A DNA stretch of 64,000 bases, from assembly GCA_026397915.1 (NCBI GenBank), contig JAPLTX010000014.1, forward strand, positions 243,209-307,208, given 5' to 3'. The notes below the pieces were generated by a model, which was not told where the DNA came from, searched no databases, and was given only the letters and a program-made list of their open reading frames with translations. The translations under genes and the position numbers were made by a program. This stretch comes from Verrucomicrobiota bacterium (GTDB lineage: Bacteria > Verrucomicrobiota > Verrucomicrobiia > CAIQCK01). Shown in pieces: positions 26,879-36,207 of this stretch (positions are counted from its first letter, which is position 1; every line of letters begins with the position of its first letter).

Positions 26879-28098
26879 TCTTCTCCTTCGTGACTGTGCA
26901 CGGCCTCGGCGATGGCTGGCGGCGGCACTTCATGGTCCGACAGCGATTCTCTCAGGCGCGGATCCTTGAGCGGATACACCGGATGTCGCGCAAGGCTCCG
27001 CAAGAAAACGAAGCCGGTCACGCCGCCAATGAACGCGAAGCAGGCCAGATCGGTCCAGCGCCACGGGAACTCCTCCAGATGCAGCGGCGGCAGCACGTTG
27101 AAGGAAATGTCCACGAAGTGCATCAGCCAGACCCAAACGCAGAGCGGGACCATCAACGGCAGCTTCAGCTTGGCATCAATCCGCAGCAGCAACAGGAACG
27201 GCAGCAGGAAATGGCCGAACACCAGCACCATGCTGCTGCCCCACCAGTAGCCGCGTTCGCGCATCACATACCAGAACGTTTCCTCCGGCATGTTGGCGTT
27301 CCAGATGATGAAGTATTGCGCGAAGTGGATGTAGGCGTAAAACACCGTGAACGCGAACAACACCACGCCCACGTCTTTGAGGTGACGCGGCTGAACCAAG
27401 TCCCGCAGCGGCCCGGCGCGCTTCAGCCACACCGCCACCAGATAGACCGTGCCGAGCGTCAGCCACACGCTGCCGGAGAAATAATAGACGCCATACATCG
27501 TCGAGAACCACTGGTGTTGGAGCGACTTCATCCAGTCAATCGCCGCGAGCGTCAGCGTGATGGCGAATAGGAAAATCCCGGCGGCCGCGAGCTTCCGCAT
27601 CTTGAACGTGCACGCCGCTGCGCCGCTCTCGTCCTGCTTCAACGACCAGTATCGCAGCCGCCACGACAGGAAAATCCAGACCGCGAAGAAGATCACCGCC
27701 CGCGCGTAGAAGAACGGCGCGTTCAGATAGCCCGCCTTCGCGTGCAGCGCGTGGTCGGCGTGAGCCGGATCCATCCACGCGTAAATCTGCGGCGCCAGCA
27801 GCGCAAGCGGCACGAACAACACCGCCATCACCGCCGACAGACACGCCAGATGCTCCGAGATACGCCGCACGGGCACCGACCAGTCAGCGTCGAAGAGGTG
27901 ATGCACCATCACAAGAAACATCCCGCCCATGCACAGGCTCAGGAAAAACATGAACGCGAGCAGATACGAGAATCCAAGCTGCCGCGGGTCCATCGCAAAG
28001 CCCGCCACCGCGCCGACGCCGCCCAATACCATCAGCACCGCCGGCACTTTCGTCCAGCGCGACACGACTGCGGATGCGTTGCCGAGTTCGGTGTTCAT
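26875..28098 (-). CDS. actF: Alternative complex III subunit ActF
   Basis: A 407-residue integral membrane protein with about ten helices, related to the C-terminal half of the ActC/NrfD-like quinone-binding subunit family. Long hydrophobic segments alternate with short loops (for example VSRWTKVPAVLMVLGGVGAV near the start and YILHFAQ-like YAYIHFAQYFIIWNANMPEE in the middle, the latter typical for ActF). It is part of the membrane module of alternative complex III, a quinol:cytochrome c/oxidase oxidoreductase. The ATG at 28098 overlaps the actE stop (28095); a longer reading frame upstream would run through actE in another frame. Confidence 0.87.
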   Translation of the reverse strand: MNTELGNASAVVSRWTKVPAVLMVLGGVGAVAGFAMDPRQLGFSYLLAFMFFLSLCMGGMFLVMVHHLFDADWSVPVRRISEHLACLSAVMAVLFVPLALLAPQIYAWMDPAHADHALHAKAGYLNAPFFYARAVIFFAVWIFLSWRLRYWSLKQDESGAAACTFKMRKLAAAGIFLFAITLTLAAIDWMKSLQHQWFSTMYGVYYFSGSVWLTLGTVYLVAVWLKRAGPLRDLVQPRHLKDVGVVLFAFTVFYAYIHFAQYFIIWNANMPEETFWYVMRERGYWWGSSMVLVFGHFLLPFLLLLRIDAKLKLPLMVPLCVWVWLMHFVDISFNVLPPLHLEEFPWRWTDLACFAFIGGVTGFVFLRSLARHPVYPLKDPRLRESLSDHEVPPPAIAEAVHSHEGEE

Positions 28099-28709
28099 GG
28101 TTTGAGGCCGCCGCGGAGTTCCGCCGGCACGTCGTCGGGCACGCCCAGCCGTGTCCGTTGAAGCGCGCGAATGTAGGCGATGATGGCCCAGCGATCCTGC
28201 ACGGGCACCTGCGAGGCGTAGGAGGGCATCAGGTTCTTGCCTTTGGTGACGGTGTTGAAAATTTCGCCGTCGGTCATCCGGACGATGCGCGGGTCGTGGA
28301 AATTGCCGGCGCGAATCATGCCATACTTGCTGGTGATGCCGTTGCCGTCGCCCGCCGCGCTGTGACACGGCGCGCAGAAGATCACGAACCGTTCCCGCCC
28401 GCGCGCCAGCAGTTCCGCCGTGATCGGCAGCGGGATGGTCGCGACCCAGTTGGTGGTGCCGGTGATACAACCCGTGTTGACCGGCAGGTCCTCGAACCGC
28501 TGCCCGCGCGCGATGGTGCCCGGCACCGGCAGCCGCGAGCTGCGCTGGTCTTCAAAGAACGCAAACGGTTTCTGCGGCCGCAGCTTTGGCTGGCGTTTCA
28601 TGTCGGGGAACACTTCCAGCGGCGGTCTGCGCGACAGGTTGCCGCGGAGTCCCGCGACACTCACGACGCCAACCACGACCAGCAGCAGGATAATGAAGAA
28701 GTAGCGCAT
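28095..28709 (-). CDS. actE: Alternative complex III monoheme cytochrome c subunit ActE
   Basis: A 204-residue protein with an N-terminal membrane anchor (FFIILLLVVVGVVSVAGL) and one class I cytochrome c domain with the heme motif CAPCH (FVIFCAPCHSAAGDGNG). The stretch LMPSYASQ supplies a methionine as probable sixth ligand. ActE is the mobile electron exit point of alternative complex III. It lies 6 bases downstream of the actCD gene and overlaps actF by ATGA. Confidence 0.9.
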   Translation of the reverse strand: MRYFFIILLLVVVGVVSVAGLRGNLSRRPPLEVFPDMKRQPKLRPQKPFAFFEDQRSSRLPVPGTIARGQRFEDLPVNTGCITGTTNWVATIPLPITAELLARGRERFVIFCAPCHSAAGDGNGITSKYGMIRAGNFHDPRIVRMTDGEIFNTVTKGKNLMPSYASQVPVQDRWAIIAYIRALQRTRLGVPDDVPAELRGGLKP

Positions 28710-28715
28710 ATCCGG

Positions 28716-30716
28716 TCACTCCTCCGCCATCTCGACGCGCCGGCTGCCAGCCGCTTCCAGCAACTCGCGCGTCTTGGTTTCCGAAAACTTGGGGTCGCGG
28801 CACTCGATCAGGATGAAGAACCGGTCATGCGTGACGCGGGCGAACCGTTCGCTCTTGAACAACGGATTGTGCCAGCGCGGAAGGCGGTTGGTGATCAACA
28901 TCCCTGCCACCGCCCCAAAGGCGCCCAGCAGAATCGTCAATTCGAAGCTCACCGGAAACGCATACACCGGGCTGAACAGCGGCTTGCCACCCACCACCAG
29001 CGGGTAATCGAAGCTGTTCATGAACCAGATCATCAACATCCCGCTGCAATAGCCCGTCACGCCGCCGATGAACGAAAACCATCCAACGCGCGAGTCGCGC
29101 AGGCCCATCGCATCGTCCATGCCGTGGATCGGGAACGGCGTGAATACGTCCCAACGCCGGTAGCCGGCGTTGCGCACCTTCTTCGCGGCACTCTTGATCT
29201 CCGCCGACGTTTCGAACTCCGCCAGCAGGCCCAGCGGTTTGGCTGCCTTCGCCGGCTCTTTCGCAGCCGGCTTCATCTCCGGCGTGGCCGGCAACATTTC
29301 CTTCACGCTGCCGAGCGGATGGTCGGGGTCGCCCTGTGGAATGACGCTTTTCACCTCGGCGATGGCAATCAGCGGCACGAAGCGCAGGAAGAGCAGGAAC
29401 AGCGTCAGGAACAGCCCGAACGTGCCGACGAACGTCAGCACGTCCACGTAAGTCGGCGAGTAGTAGCCCCAGTTGGCCGGCAGAAAATCGCGGTGCAGCG
29501 ACGTGACCACGATCACGAACCGCTCGAACCACATGCCGATGTTCACACAGATGGACAGGATGAAGACCGCGACGAGATTGGTGCGGATTTTCTTGAACCA
29601 GAAGAGCTGCGGTGAAATCACATTGCAGGTCACCATGATCCAGTAGGCCCATCCGTAGGGGCCGAACGCGCGGTTCTTGAACGTGAACATCTCGTAGGGA
29701 TTGCCACCGTAGTAGGCGATGAAGAACTCCATCGCGTAGGCGTAGCCGACCATCGAGCCGGTCGCGAGGATGACCTTGCCCATCAACTCGATGTGCCGGA
29801 CGGTGATGACCTCCTCCAACCCGCACAGCTTGCGCACCGGGATCAGCAGCGTCAGCACCATGCCGAAGCCGGAGAAGATCGCCCCGGCCACGAAGTAAGG
29901 CGGGAAGATCGTCGTGTGCCAGCCGGGCAGTTGCGACACCGAGAAATCAAGCGACACGATGCTATGCACCGACAACACCAGCGGCGTGGACAGGCCAGCC
30001 AGCACCAAGTAGGCCTTCTCGTAGTTGCTCCAGTTCCGGTTCGACCCGGTCCAGCCCAGCGCGAACAGGCCGTAGAGGTATTTCCGAATCTTCGTCTTCG
30101 CCCGGTCGCGCATCGTCGCGAGGTCAGGCATCAAGCCCATATACCAAAACAGCAGCGACACGGTGAAATAAGTGGACACCGCGAACACGTCCCACATCAG
30201 CGGCGAGCGGAACTGCGGCCAGATGTTGTTCGAGTTCGGAATCGGGAACAACCACCACGCCATCCACGCGCGGCCCACGTGGATCAGCGGGAAAATGCCC
30301 GCGCACATCACTGCGAAAATCGTCATCGCCTCGGCGGCGCGATTCACCGCCGTGCGCCAGCGCTGGCGCAGCAGGAAGAGGATCGCCGAGATCAACGTGC
30401 CCGCGTGGCCGATGCCGATCCAGAACACGAAGTTGATGATCGCATAGCCCCAGCTCACCGGATGGGCCACCCCCCACACGCCAACGCCGGTCGAGATCAA
30501 ATAGCCGATCATCACGAAACACATGATCATTAGCGCCACGCTCGGCACAAACGCCGCCCACCACCACTTGGGCGTCCGGCCCTCCGCCACCGCGGCAATC
30601 CGGTCGGAAATCCACGCAAAACTCCGCAGGTTTTGCACCAGCGGCTTGCGCTCCAACTCCGGCGGCGGCTCCGGCGCGTTAGCGAACGCGGTGCTCTTGG
30701 GCGCGTGCTCGGCCAT
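28716..30716 (-). CDS. actC: Fused ActC-ActD subunit of alternative complex III
   Basis: A 666-residue single reading frame that joins two subunits usually made separately. Residues about 40-455 are an NrfD-like polytopic protein (ten helices) with ActC segments such as [20 protein letters not shown] and [15 protein letters not shown]; it binds quinol. Residues about 492-666 match ActD (DUF3341): [37 protein letters not shown] and two helices, ending in [14 protein letters not shown] proline/alanine/lysine-rich linker ([13 protein letters not shown]) joins the parts. No frameshift is needed. The gene starts with an ATG that overlaps the actB stop by one base (TGATG). Confidence 0.88.
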   Translation of the reverse strand: MAEHAPKSTAFANAPEPPPELERKPLVQNLRSFAWISDRIAAVAEGRTPKWWWAAFVPSVALMIMCFVMIGYLISTGVGVWGVAHPVSWGYAIINFVFWIGIGHAGTLISAILFLLRQRWRTAVNRAAEAMTIFAVMCAGIFPLIHVGRAWMAWWLFPIPNSNNIWPQFRSPLMWDVFAVSTYFTVSLLFWYMGLMPDLATMRDRAKTKIRKYLYGLFALGWTGSNRNWSNYEKAYLVLAGLSTPLVLSVHSIVSLDFSVSQLPGWHTTIFPPYFVAGAIFSGFGMVLTLLIPVRKLCGLEEVITVRHIELMGKVILATGSMVGYAYAMEFFIAYYGGNPYEMFTFKNRAFGPYGWAYWIMVTCNVISPQLFWFKKIRTNLVAVFILSICVNIGMWFERFVIVVTSLHRDFLPANWGYYSPTYVDVLTFVGTFGLFLTLFLLFLRFVPLIAIAEVKSVIPQGDPDHPLGSVKEMLPATPEMKPAAKEPAKAAKPLGLLAEFETSAEIKSAAKKVRNAGYRRWDVFTPFPIHGMDDAMGLRDSRVGWFSFIGGVTGYCSGMLMIWFMNSFDYPLVVGGKPLFSPVYAFPVSFELTILLGAFGAVAGMLITNRLPRWHNPLFKSERFARVTHDRFFILIECRDPKFSETKTRELLEAAGSRRVEMAEE

Positions 30717-33700
30717 CAGCGCCCTCCTTTCCCAGCGCCGGGCGCGTGACCTTCCGTCATCGGGTCACCGTGCTCGCGCGAATACTCGGCCAAACTCAAC
30801 GGCTGCTGCGCGTAATCCGGCATCGCGGGATTCGGGTTGCGGATGCGCGCCAGATACGTCGTGCGCGGCTTCACGTTGAGGAAACCCAACACCGAATAGT
30901 TGCGCGATTGCTCCTTGATGCGTGACACGCGGCTGTTCGGATCGGACACGTCGCCGAACACCAGCGCCTCCGCCGGGCACGCCTGCGCGCACGCCGGCGT
31001 GATCGTGCCATCGGGCACGCGCACATCGCCCGAATCGCGCGCCTTAATCTTCCGCGCGATCTTTGCCTGCTCGATGCGCTGGACACAGAACGTGCATTTC
31101 TCCATCACGCCTCTCATCCGCACGGTCACGTCCGGGTTCTTCACCATCTGCACCAAGTCCGGCATTCCTCCCGGCGCGAGCGGGCCGCGGTAAAGCTGGT
31201 CGAGCGGCCGCCGGTTGAAATCGAAGTAATTGAACCGCCGGACCTTGTAGGGACAGTTGTTCGAACAGTAGCGCGTGCCGACGCAACGGTTATAAACCAT
31301 CAGGTTCAGCCCCTCCTCGTCATGCACGGTCGCGTTCACCGGGCAGACGTTCTCGCACGGCGCGTTCTCGCAGTGCTGGCAGAGCATCGGCTGGTTGACG
31401 ACCTGTGGGGCCGCGAGCTCCTTGTCCTCCGGCGCGACGCTAAAGTAGCGGTCGAGCCGCATCCAATGCATCTCGCGCCCGCGCGCCACCTGGTCCTTGC
31501 CGACGATGGGAATGTTGTTCTCGCTCTGGCAGGCGATGACACACGCCGCGCAGCCCACGCAAGCGTTCTGGTCCACCACCATGCCCCACTGGTGCACGCC
31601 CTTCATCGCGGGGTTCTGCGCGTGAGGATGCGGATAAAGCGCGCCGACGTGCGGCTCGTGCGCATCCAGGCCCATCTTGTGAGCGAAGTCCGGATGCTCG
31701 CGGAAACTTTCGAGGTTCGCCTCGCGCACGATGGGCCGGCCCTCCATCGCCCAATGGTCCTGTGTCACCGCCACCAACTGCTGCTGGCCAGCGGCCTTCA
31801 AAGTCGCGCCGCCCGCGAAGTGCGGACTCTTCGACGCACGCAAACGGTAGGCATTGAAACCAGACTGTTGTCCGACGCGGCCCGTCTTCTGCCGGCCGTA
31901 GCCCAGTGCCAAGCCCACGGTGTAATCGGCCTGGCCCGGTTGAATCCAAACCGGCCCTTCGATCTGCCGACCGTCCAACTCGATCTTCGCGCGCGGCACG
32001 TGCAACCGCCCGCGCTCCGGATTTTCGAAATACACGCCGAGTTCCCTTGCCGTCTTTGCGCTCAACAGGATGACATTCTCCCACGTCACCTTGGTGATCG
32101 GGTCGGGCAATTCCTGGAGCCAGCCGTTGTTGTTGAAGCGGCCGTCGTCGAGGCTGTAGTCGCGATGGAAAACGACTTCGAGCTTGTCCTTCGACGGCTT
32201 CAGCGCCGTGTCCAACACGCGCACGTGCTCGGCGACCTTGGCCCAGTTAAACGGCGCGTCCACATGCCGGCCCGTGCTGCCCGCAAGGAAACCGTCGTGC
32301 AGAAACCGTTTCCAACACTCTTCGAAATCCACGCCGCCCGCTCGCTGCCGGAGCGTCTCGCGGACTATCTCGTAAGGATTGAACGGCTCCAACCCAGCCA
32401 GCCGCGCGAGGAACTCCAACTCGGTCAACCCGCCAAACAACGGCGCGATGAGCGGCTGCACCGACACCATCGTGCCGTCGCTGGTGCGAGCGTCGCCCCA
32501 CGATTCGAGATAGTGTGCCGCGGGGAAGTGCCAGTCGCAGACCGCCGTCGTCTCGTCTTCGTAATAGCCGAGCCGGACCACCGTCTTGGCCTTGCGCTGC
32601 GTCGCAGTCCAGTTGAGGTCTGCGGGCGCGTTATAGACGGGATTGCCGCCGCAGATGACGAGCGTTTTCACCTCACCCGCGTTCAACGCCATGGACAACT
32701 CTTGGATGGTGCCGGTCTTCGGTTCGGCGACGCTGAACAACTCAACAGTGCGGCCTTCGTTGCCGAGCGCGCGGTTGATGGCCTGCGCGAGCAGATGCAC
32801 CGCCAACGGCTGGCGATGGCCCGCCAGCACTACGCACGCACCGCGGTTCGCCAGCAAATCCTTCGCGCACTCCTTCACCCACTCCGGCTTCACGTCGGCC
32901 GGCAGGTTCACGCTTTGCAACGCCGCCACCAGTTCGCCTGCTTCCGACGCTGCGGCCTGCGTGAGCACTTCCGCCGCGAGTCGCGCCGTCAACGCGCAGA
33001 TCTGGCTCGATGCCAGCCGCAGACGATGGTCGGCGTTCGCGCCGGTGAGCGTCATGAGCGACTCGACGACGTAGAGGCGGCTGAGATTGTCGGTGGGTTT
33101 CTCGATTCGCCGGCCTCGCGCAAAGTCCCGCATCAGCCGCGCGCCGTCCTCCTCACCGCTGATGAAATCGCTGTCGAGCGACACGATCACCTTCGCGCGG
33201 TCGAGACGGCAAAAAAGCGACAGCCCGGCCGTCTGGTGCGCTTCGGTTGCCGCCTGCCGCACCACGCTCAAATCCACCGGCTCGTAAGTGAACCATCGGA
33301 CCTTCGGATAACGGCTGCTGATCAACTCCTGCAACCGCGCGCGCGACGGTGAACTGCTTTGCTCCATCAAGAAGCACACGCCCTCACCACCGCTCGCGGC
33401 CAAGTCCTTCGCCGTCGCTGCTAGAAAACCCATCGCGGCCTCGCGCGTGGCCTTGTTGCCCTGCCGCACGAAGCGAATGGCGCGGTCGGGGTCGTAGAGA
33501 TTGAGAATGGACGCTTGCGCGAAACGATCCGTGCCGCTCATGCCGAAGGGATGTTGCGGGTTGCCCTCGATCTTGATGGGCCGGCCATCGAGCGACTTGA
33601 CCAGCAAGGACTGCGCGCCGCCGCGCGAAGGCATCGCCGTAGCGAAGAACTGCGGCACGCCGTGCACGTAATCCTCCGGCATCTTCGAGAACGGATAGAT

Positions 33701-33934
33701 GTTCTCCTCCGGCCGGCGGCAACCGGTCATGCCCAGCCCCGCCAGCAAAAACGAGGCGGACATGATCTTCACGAAATGCCGCCGAGTCACCGGGTCGCGC
33801 CATTCCGTGGCGCCCTCCGGGAACTCCCGCTCCACCCACTGCCGGAACGCCGGCGTCTCCGCCAGTTCGTCGAGGCTGCGCCAGTAGCGCGGGCCCGTCG
33901 GCGGTTGGGGAGTGTTTGCAGAAGACGGGTTCAT
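30716..33934 (-). CDS. actB: Alternative complex III iron-sulfur/molybdopterin-like subunit ActB
   Basis: A 1072-residue protein that fuses a molybdopterin-oxidoreductase-like domain (lacking obvious molybdenum ligands, as is normal for ActB) to a four-cluster ferredoxin domain. A twin-arginine signal begins at R51-R52 ([20 protein letters not shown]) and is followed by C72, so it may be a Tat-exported lipoprotein. Iron-sulfur motifs: [12 protein letters not shown] near 791, [14 protein letters not shown] near 850, [14 protein letters not shown], and CTFCVQR with CAQACP near 945-985. It carries electrons between quinol and heme sites. Its start overlaps the actA stop (ATGA). Confidence 0.95.
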   Translation of the reverse strand: MNPSSANTPQPPTGPRYWRSLDELAETPAFRQWVEREFPEGATEWRDPVTRRHFVKIMSASFLLAGLGMTGCRRPEENIYPFSKMPEDYVHGVPQFFATAMPSRGGAQSLLVKSLDGRPIKIEGNPQHPFGMSGTDRFAQASILNLYDPDRAIRFVRQGNKATREAAMGFLAATAKDLAASGGEGVCFLMEQSSSPSRARLQELISSRYPKVRWFTYEPVDLSVVRQAATEAHQTAGLSLFCRLDRAKVIVSLDSDFISGEEDGARLMRDFARGRRIEKPTDNLSRLYVVESLMTLTGANADHRLRLASSQICALTARLAAEVLTQAAASEAGELVAALQSVNLPADVKPEWVKECAKDLLANRGACVVLAGHRQPLAVHLLAQAINRALGNEGRTVELFSVAEPKTGTIQELSMALNAGEVKTLVICGGNPVYNAPADLNWTATQRKAKTVVRLGYYEDETTAVCDWHFPAAHYLESWGDARTSDGTMVSVQPLIAPLFGGLTELEFLARLAGLEPFNPYEIVRETLRQRAGGVDFEECWKRFLHDGFLAGSTGRHVDAPFNWAKVAEHVRVLDTALKPSKDKLEVVFHRDYSLDDGRFNNNGWLQELPDPITKVTWENVILLSAKTARELGVYFENPERGRLHVPRAKIELDGRQIEGPVWIQPGQADYTVGLALGYGRQKTGRVGQQSGFNAYRLRASKSPHFAGGATLKAAGQQQLVAVTQDHWAMEGRPIVREANLESFREHPDFAHKMGLDAHEPHVGALYPHPHAQNPAMKGVHQWGMVVDQNACVGCAACVIACQSENNIPIVGKDQVARGREMHWMRLDRYFSVAPEDKELAAPQVVNQPMLCQHCENAPCENVCPVNATVHDEEGLNLMVYNRCVGTRYCSNNCPYKVRRFNYFDFNRRPLDQLYRGPLAPGGMPDLVQMVKNPDVTVRMRGVMEKCTFCVQRIEQAKIARKIKARDSGDVRVPDGTITPACAQACPAEALVFGDVSDPNSRVSRIKEQSRNYSVLGFLNVKPRTTYLARIRNPNPAMPDYAQQPLSLAEYSREHGDPMTEGHAPGAGKGGR

Positions 33935-34581
33935 CGGTGGCAGGCGGAACAGTTGTGAGACGAGCGAATCTTCCAGTCACGCACACAGCGCACGCCCGCT
34001 TCAAGCTGGCGCGCGGGATCGTTCGTCCAGGTCATGTTATAGACCTGATCGAGCGGACGGATGTTGGGCGCGGGATTGCGATGGCAATCGAGGCAGAAGG
34101 CCATCGTCAACGACTGCTCGTGCCGCACCTCGACCATCTTGTTGATCTGACCGTGGCACGACACGCAACTGACGCCACGATTGACGTGCACCGCGTGGTT
34201 GAAATAGACGAAATCCGACGTGCGATGAATCTGCACCCACGGCACCGGCGCGCCTGTCTTGACGCTGTCACGGATCGGCGCGAGGTGCGGGTCGTTCGGC
34301 AACACCTGGCTGTGACAGTTCATGCAGACCGACGGCGAGGGGATGTTGGCATACCACGAACTCTCCACCCCCGTATGGCAGTAGCGGCAATCCAGCCCAA
34401 GCTGCCCGACGTGCGTCGCGTGGGAATACGGCACCGGCTGGATGGGCTGGTAACCGACGCGCGAATACTTCGGCGTCAAGTAATACCAGACCCCCGCAGA
34501 CACCACGACCGCGCTCACCAGCAGTCCCAGGGCGATTTTCAACGGCAACTGGTTATACCATCGTGGGAACAGGTCCGACAT
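33931..34581 (-). CDS. actA: Alternative complex III pentaheme cytochrome c subunit ActA
   Basis: A 216-residue multiheme cytochrome c with one N-terminal membrane anchor (IALGLLVSAVVVSAGVWYYL). Five CxxCH motifs are visible: CRYCH 65-69, CMNCH 86-90, CVSCH 139-143, CLDCH 163-167 and CSACH near the C-terminus, the number expected for ActA of alternative complex III. It is the first gene of a run of eleven genes ending with the copper ATPase at 20780. A consensus-like promoter lies directly upstream, with the -10 box only 8 bases from the ATG and no Shine-Dalgarno. Confidence 0.95.
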   Translation of the reverse strand: MSDLFPRWYNQLPLKIALGLLVSAVVVSAGVWYYLTPKYSRVGYQPIQPVPYSHATHVGQLGLDCRYCHTGVESSWYANIPSPSVCMNCHSQVLPNDPHLAPIRDSVKTGAPVPWVQIHRTSDFVYFNHAVHVNRGVSCVSCHGQINKMVEVRHEQSLTMAFCLDCHRNPAPNIRPLDQVYNMTWTNDPARQLEAGVRCVRDWKIRSSHNCSACHR

Positions 34582-34589
34582 GCGTGGAG

Positions 34590-34617
34590 ATTATAGCAGC
34601 AATTTCAAGCGACGCAA
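34590..34617 (-). promoter_or_regulatory. Promoter for the actA-ccoI operon, near-leaderless
   Basis: Read on the minus strand, TTGCGT (34612-34617) is followed after 16 bases by a perfect TATAAT (34590-34595). Transcription would start near 34583, one or two bases before the actA ATG, giving a leaderless or almost leaderless message. Confidence 0.6.
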
Positions 34618-34625
34618 CGGCCCCA

Positions 34626-34655
34626 CTGACAAAAAGTGCAGCAGAATTTTGTCAG
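34626..34655. promoter_or_regulatory. Candidate operator: 9-bp dyad upstream of the actA promoter
   Basis: CTGACAAAA at 34626-34634 and its exact reverse complement TTTTGTCAG at 34647-34655, 12 bases apart. Its centre is about 57 bases before the inferred start site and just outside the -35 box, where class I activators bind. It is not followed by a T-run on either strand, so a terminator for the upstream operon is less likely. Confidence 0.5.
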
Positions 34656-34770
34656 CCGGTCAGTCCGCTGAGCGCGGGGCGCATTCGTGGTTATTACGAC
34701 GGCGTGTCGTCGAGCGCGAAGAGGAAGTTGCTGCCGGCGATCGTTACGCTGCTGCATGAAACGCCTCCTG

Positions 34771-36183
34771 TTACAGCTTCCCAAGCGAAGTGACTGGCGT
34801 CTGTTTTTCCGCGACCTTCGGTTTTTCGCTGGAAGCCGGCGCGGCCGTCAGCGCGGCGAGATAATCGCCAAGAGCTTCGACCTCTTCCTTCGTCCCGGCC
34901 ATGTGCGGCATAAAGGCGCGATAGGGGGAGTCCGGTTTGTAGTCGTGCAGGAGCGTCAGCAGGTTGTTGATGGCTTCGCGGTTGCGGTCGGCGAGCAAAC
35001 GCTTCATGGAACGATAGCCATTGACGGTGTGGCAGGCCATGCACTGCCCGCGGAACATCGCTTCACCCTTCGCCAGTTTGCCGTCGCCACCCCGGCGGGT
35101 CCAGACCGAGTGCGCGAGATAACCTTCCGCATTCAGCTTGTCCACGCTGGCGACGCGGACGCCATTGGAGAACATGTAGCGGCCAATGACGTAAGGTTTG
35201 CGAAGCGTCTCGCGGGTGTATTCGCCCGACGCGGTGGCAATCAGAGCCAGTAGCATCACCGCCAGCGCCTGGCCGGAGTTGAACTCCAGCGGCGACCGCC
35301 ACGCGAAGGCATACGTCACCACAACGATGACGCCTGAAGTCAGCCCGACGACCAGCATCATGCGCGTCACCTGCGTGAACATGCCCATACCGATCGTCGA
35401 GATGCCCAGTTGCAGCAGCGCGCGCTGCGACTCCGGCACCGTCCAGAGATACCAGACGAACGCCAGCGGCAGCAGCACGAACGTCGGCAGCAGCCACTTC
35501 GCGCTCCAGCGCACCATCGCGGTCTTCAGTTCGGGTTTCTTCCCGCCGTCAATCCGGCTGCACGTGACCAGCGCCCACACGCCGGCCAGCGAGGCGCAGA
35601 TGAGGCAGCGGATGATGAGGTTCGGCCAATAGGTCGGGTTGAAGAACGCCTGCCAGAACCGGCTGGCCTCCTGACCGGTGCCGGCCACCGCAAGCCATGC
35701 GTCGCCGGGCGTGAGCATGAACGAAAGAATACCGTTGATGATGACGAGCGTGAAGAAAGACGCCGCCGCGTAGAGCCAGCCGACCTTCACGTGTAACTCG
35801 TCTGAGACGCGGCCCCACGTGTAGTAGTAAACCGCCGCTGTCGTCAGCTCGACGATGAAGAACACCCATTCCATCGCCCAGCCAAAGACGAAGTTGTGAA
35901 TCAGCGCGCTCGTGCCTTCGGGATTGGCGAGACCGATGGCGAACCAGATGCCGACGCCAGACACGGTGCCAAACACGCCGGTCAGGATGAGGAAGAACTT
36001 CGAGTGGCCTCGCAACACTTCCAACCAGTCGCGATGGCCTTCGCGCAGCGCCTTGCGCTCTGCCAGCACGAGATAGAACCCGCCGCCGACGGCGAACAGC
36101 GCGACCATCATGTGGAAGATCGCGATGATGCCGATCACCCAGCCGCTTCCGATATGCGGCACGTCCCAGAACGGATAGTTCAT
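34771..36183 (-). CDS. CydA-like bd-superfamily subunit with C-terminal heme c domain
   Basis: A 470-residue membrane protein related to cytochrome bd subunit I. Core features are a histidine on the first helix (H24, AIFHMMVALFAVGGG, like H19 of E. coli CydA) and glutamates on the third helix (E105 and E112, WAMEWVFFIVE, like E99/E107). The position corresponding to the heme b558 ligand H186 is not histidine (NPTYWPNLIIRC), and no long Q-loop is visible, so it probably does not oxidise quinol itself. Residues about 370-450 form a cytochrome c domain with CMACH at 381-385. This fits the non-quinol families of the bd superfamily (OR-C type). It follows cytochrome b by 24 bases. Oxygen reduction is inferred, not shown. 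Confidence 0.8.
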   Translation of the reverse strand: MNYPFWDVPHIGSGWVIGIIAIFHMMVALFAVGGGFYLVLAERKALREGHRDWLEVLRGHSKFFLILTGVFGTVSGVGIWFAIGLANPEGTSALIHNFVFGWAMEWVFFIVELTTAAVYYYTWGRVSDELHVKVGWLYAAASFFTLVIINGILSFMLTPGDAWLAVAGTGQEASRFWQAFFNPTYWPNLIIRCLICASLAGVWALVTCSRIDGGKKPELKTAMVRWSAKWLLPTFVLLPLAFVWYLWTVPESQRALLQLGISTIGMGMFTQVTRMMLVVGLTSGVIVVVTYAFAWRSPLEFNSGQALAVMLLALIATASGEYTRETLRKPYVIGRYMFSNGVRVASVDKLNAEGYLAHSVWTRRGGDGKLAKGEAMFRGQCMACHTVNGYRSMKRLLADRNREAINNLLTLLHDYKPDSPYRAFMPHMAGTKEEVEALGDYLAALTAAPASSEKPKVAEKQTPVTSLGKL

Positions 36184-36207
36184 AGTGTTTGCAGCCTTCG
36201 TCTTTCT

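Noticed and set aside
28074..29615. Antisense frame opposite actCD/actE
   Set aside because: Composition is His/Arg/Asp-rich and spans two well-supported genes.
31322..33352. Long antisense frame opposite actB
   Set aside because: No domain or signal features; the sense strand encodes clear iron-sulfur motifs.
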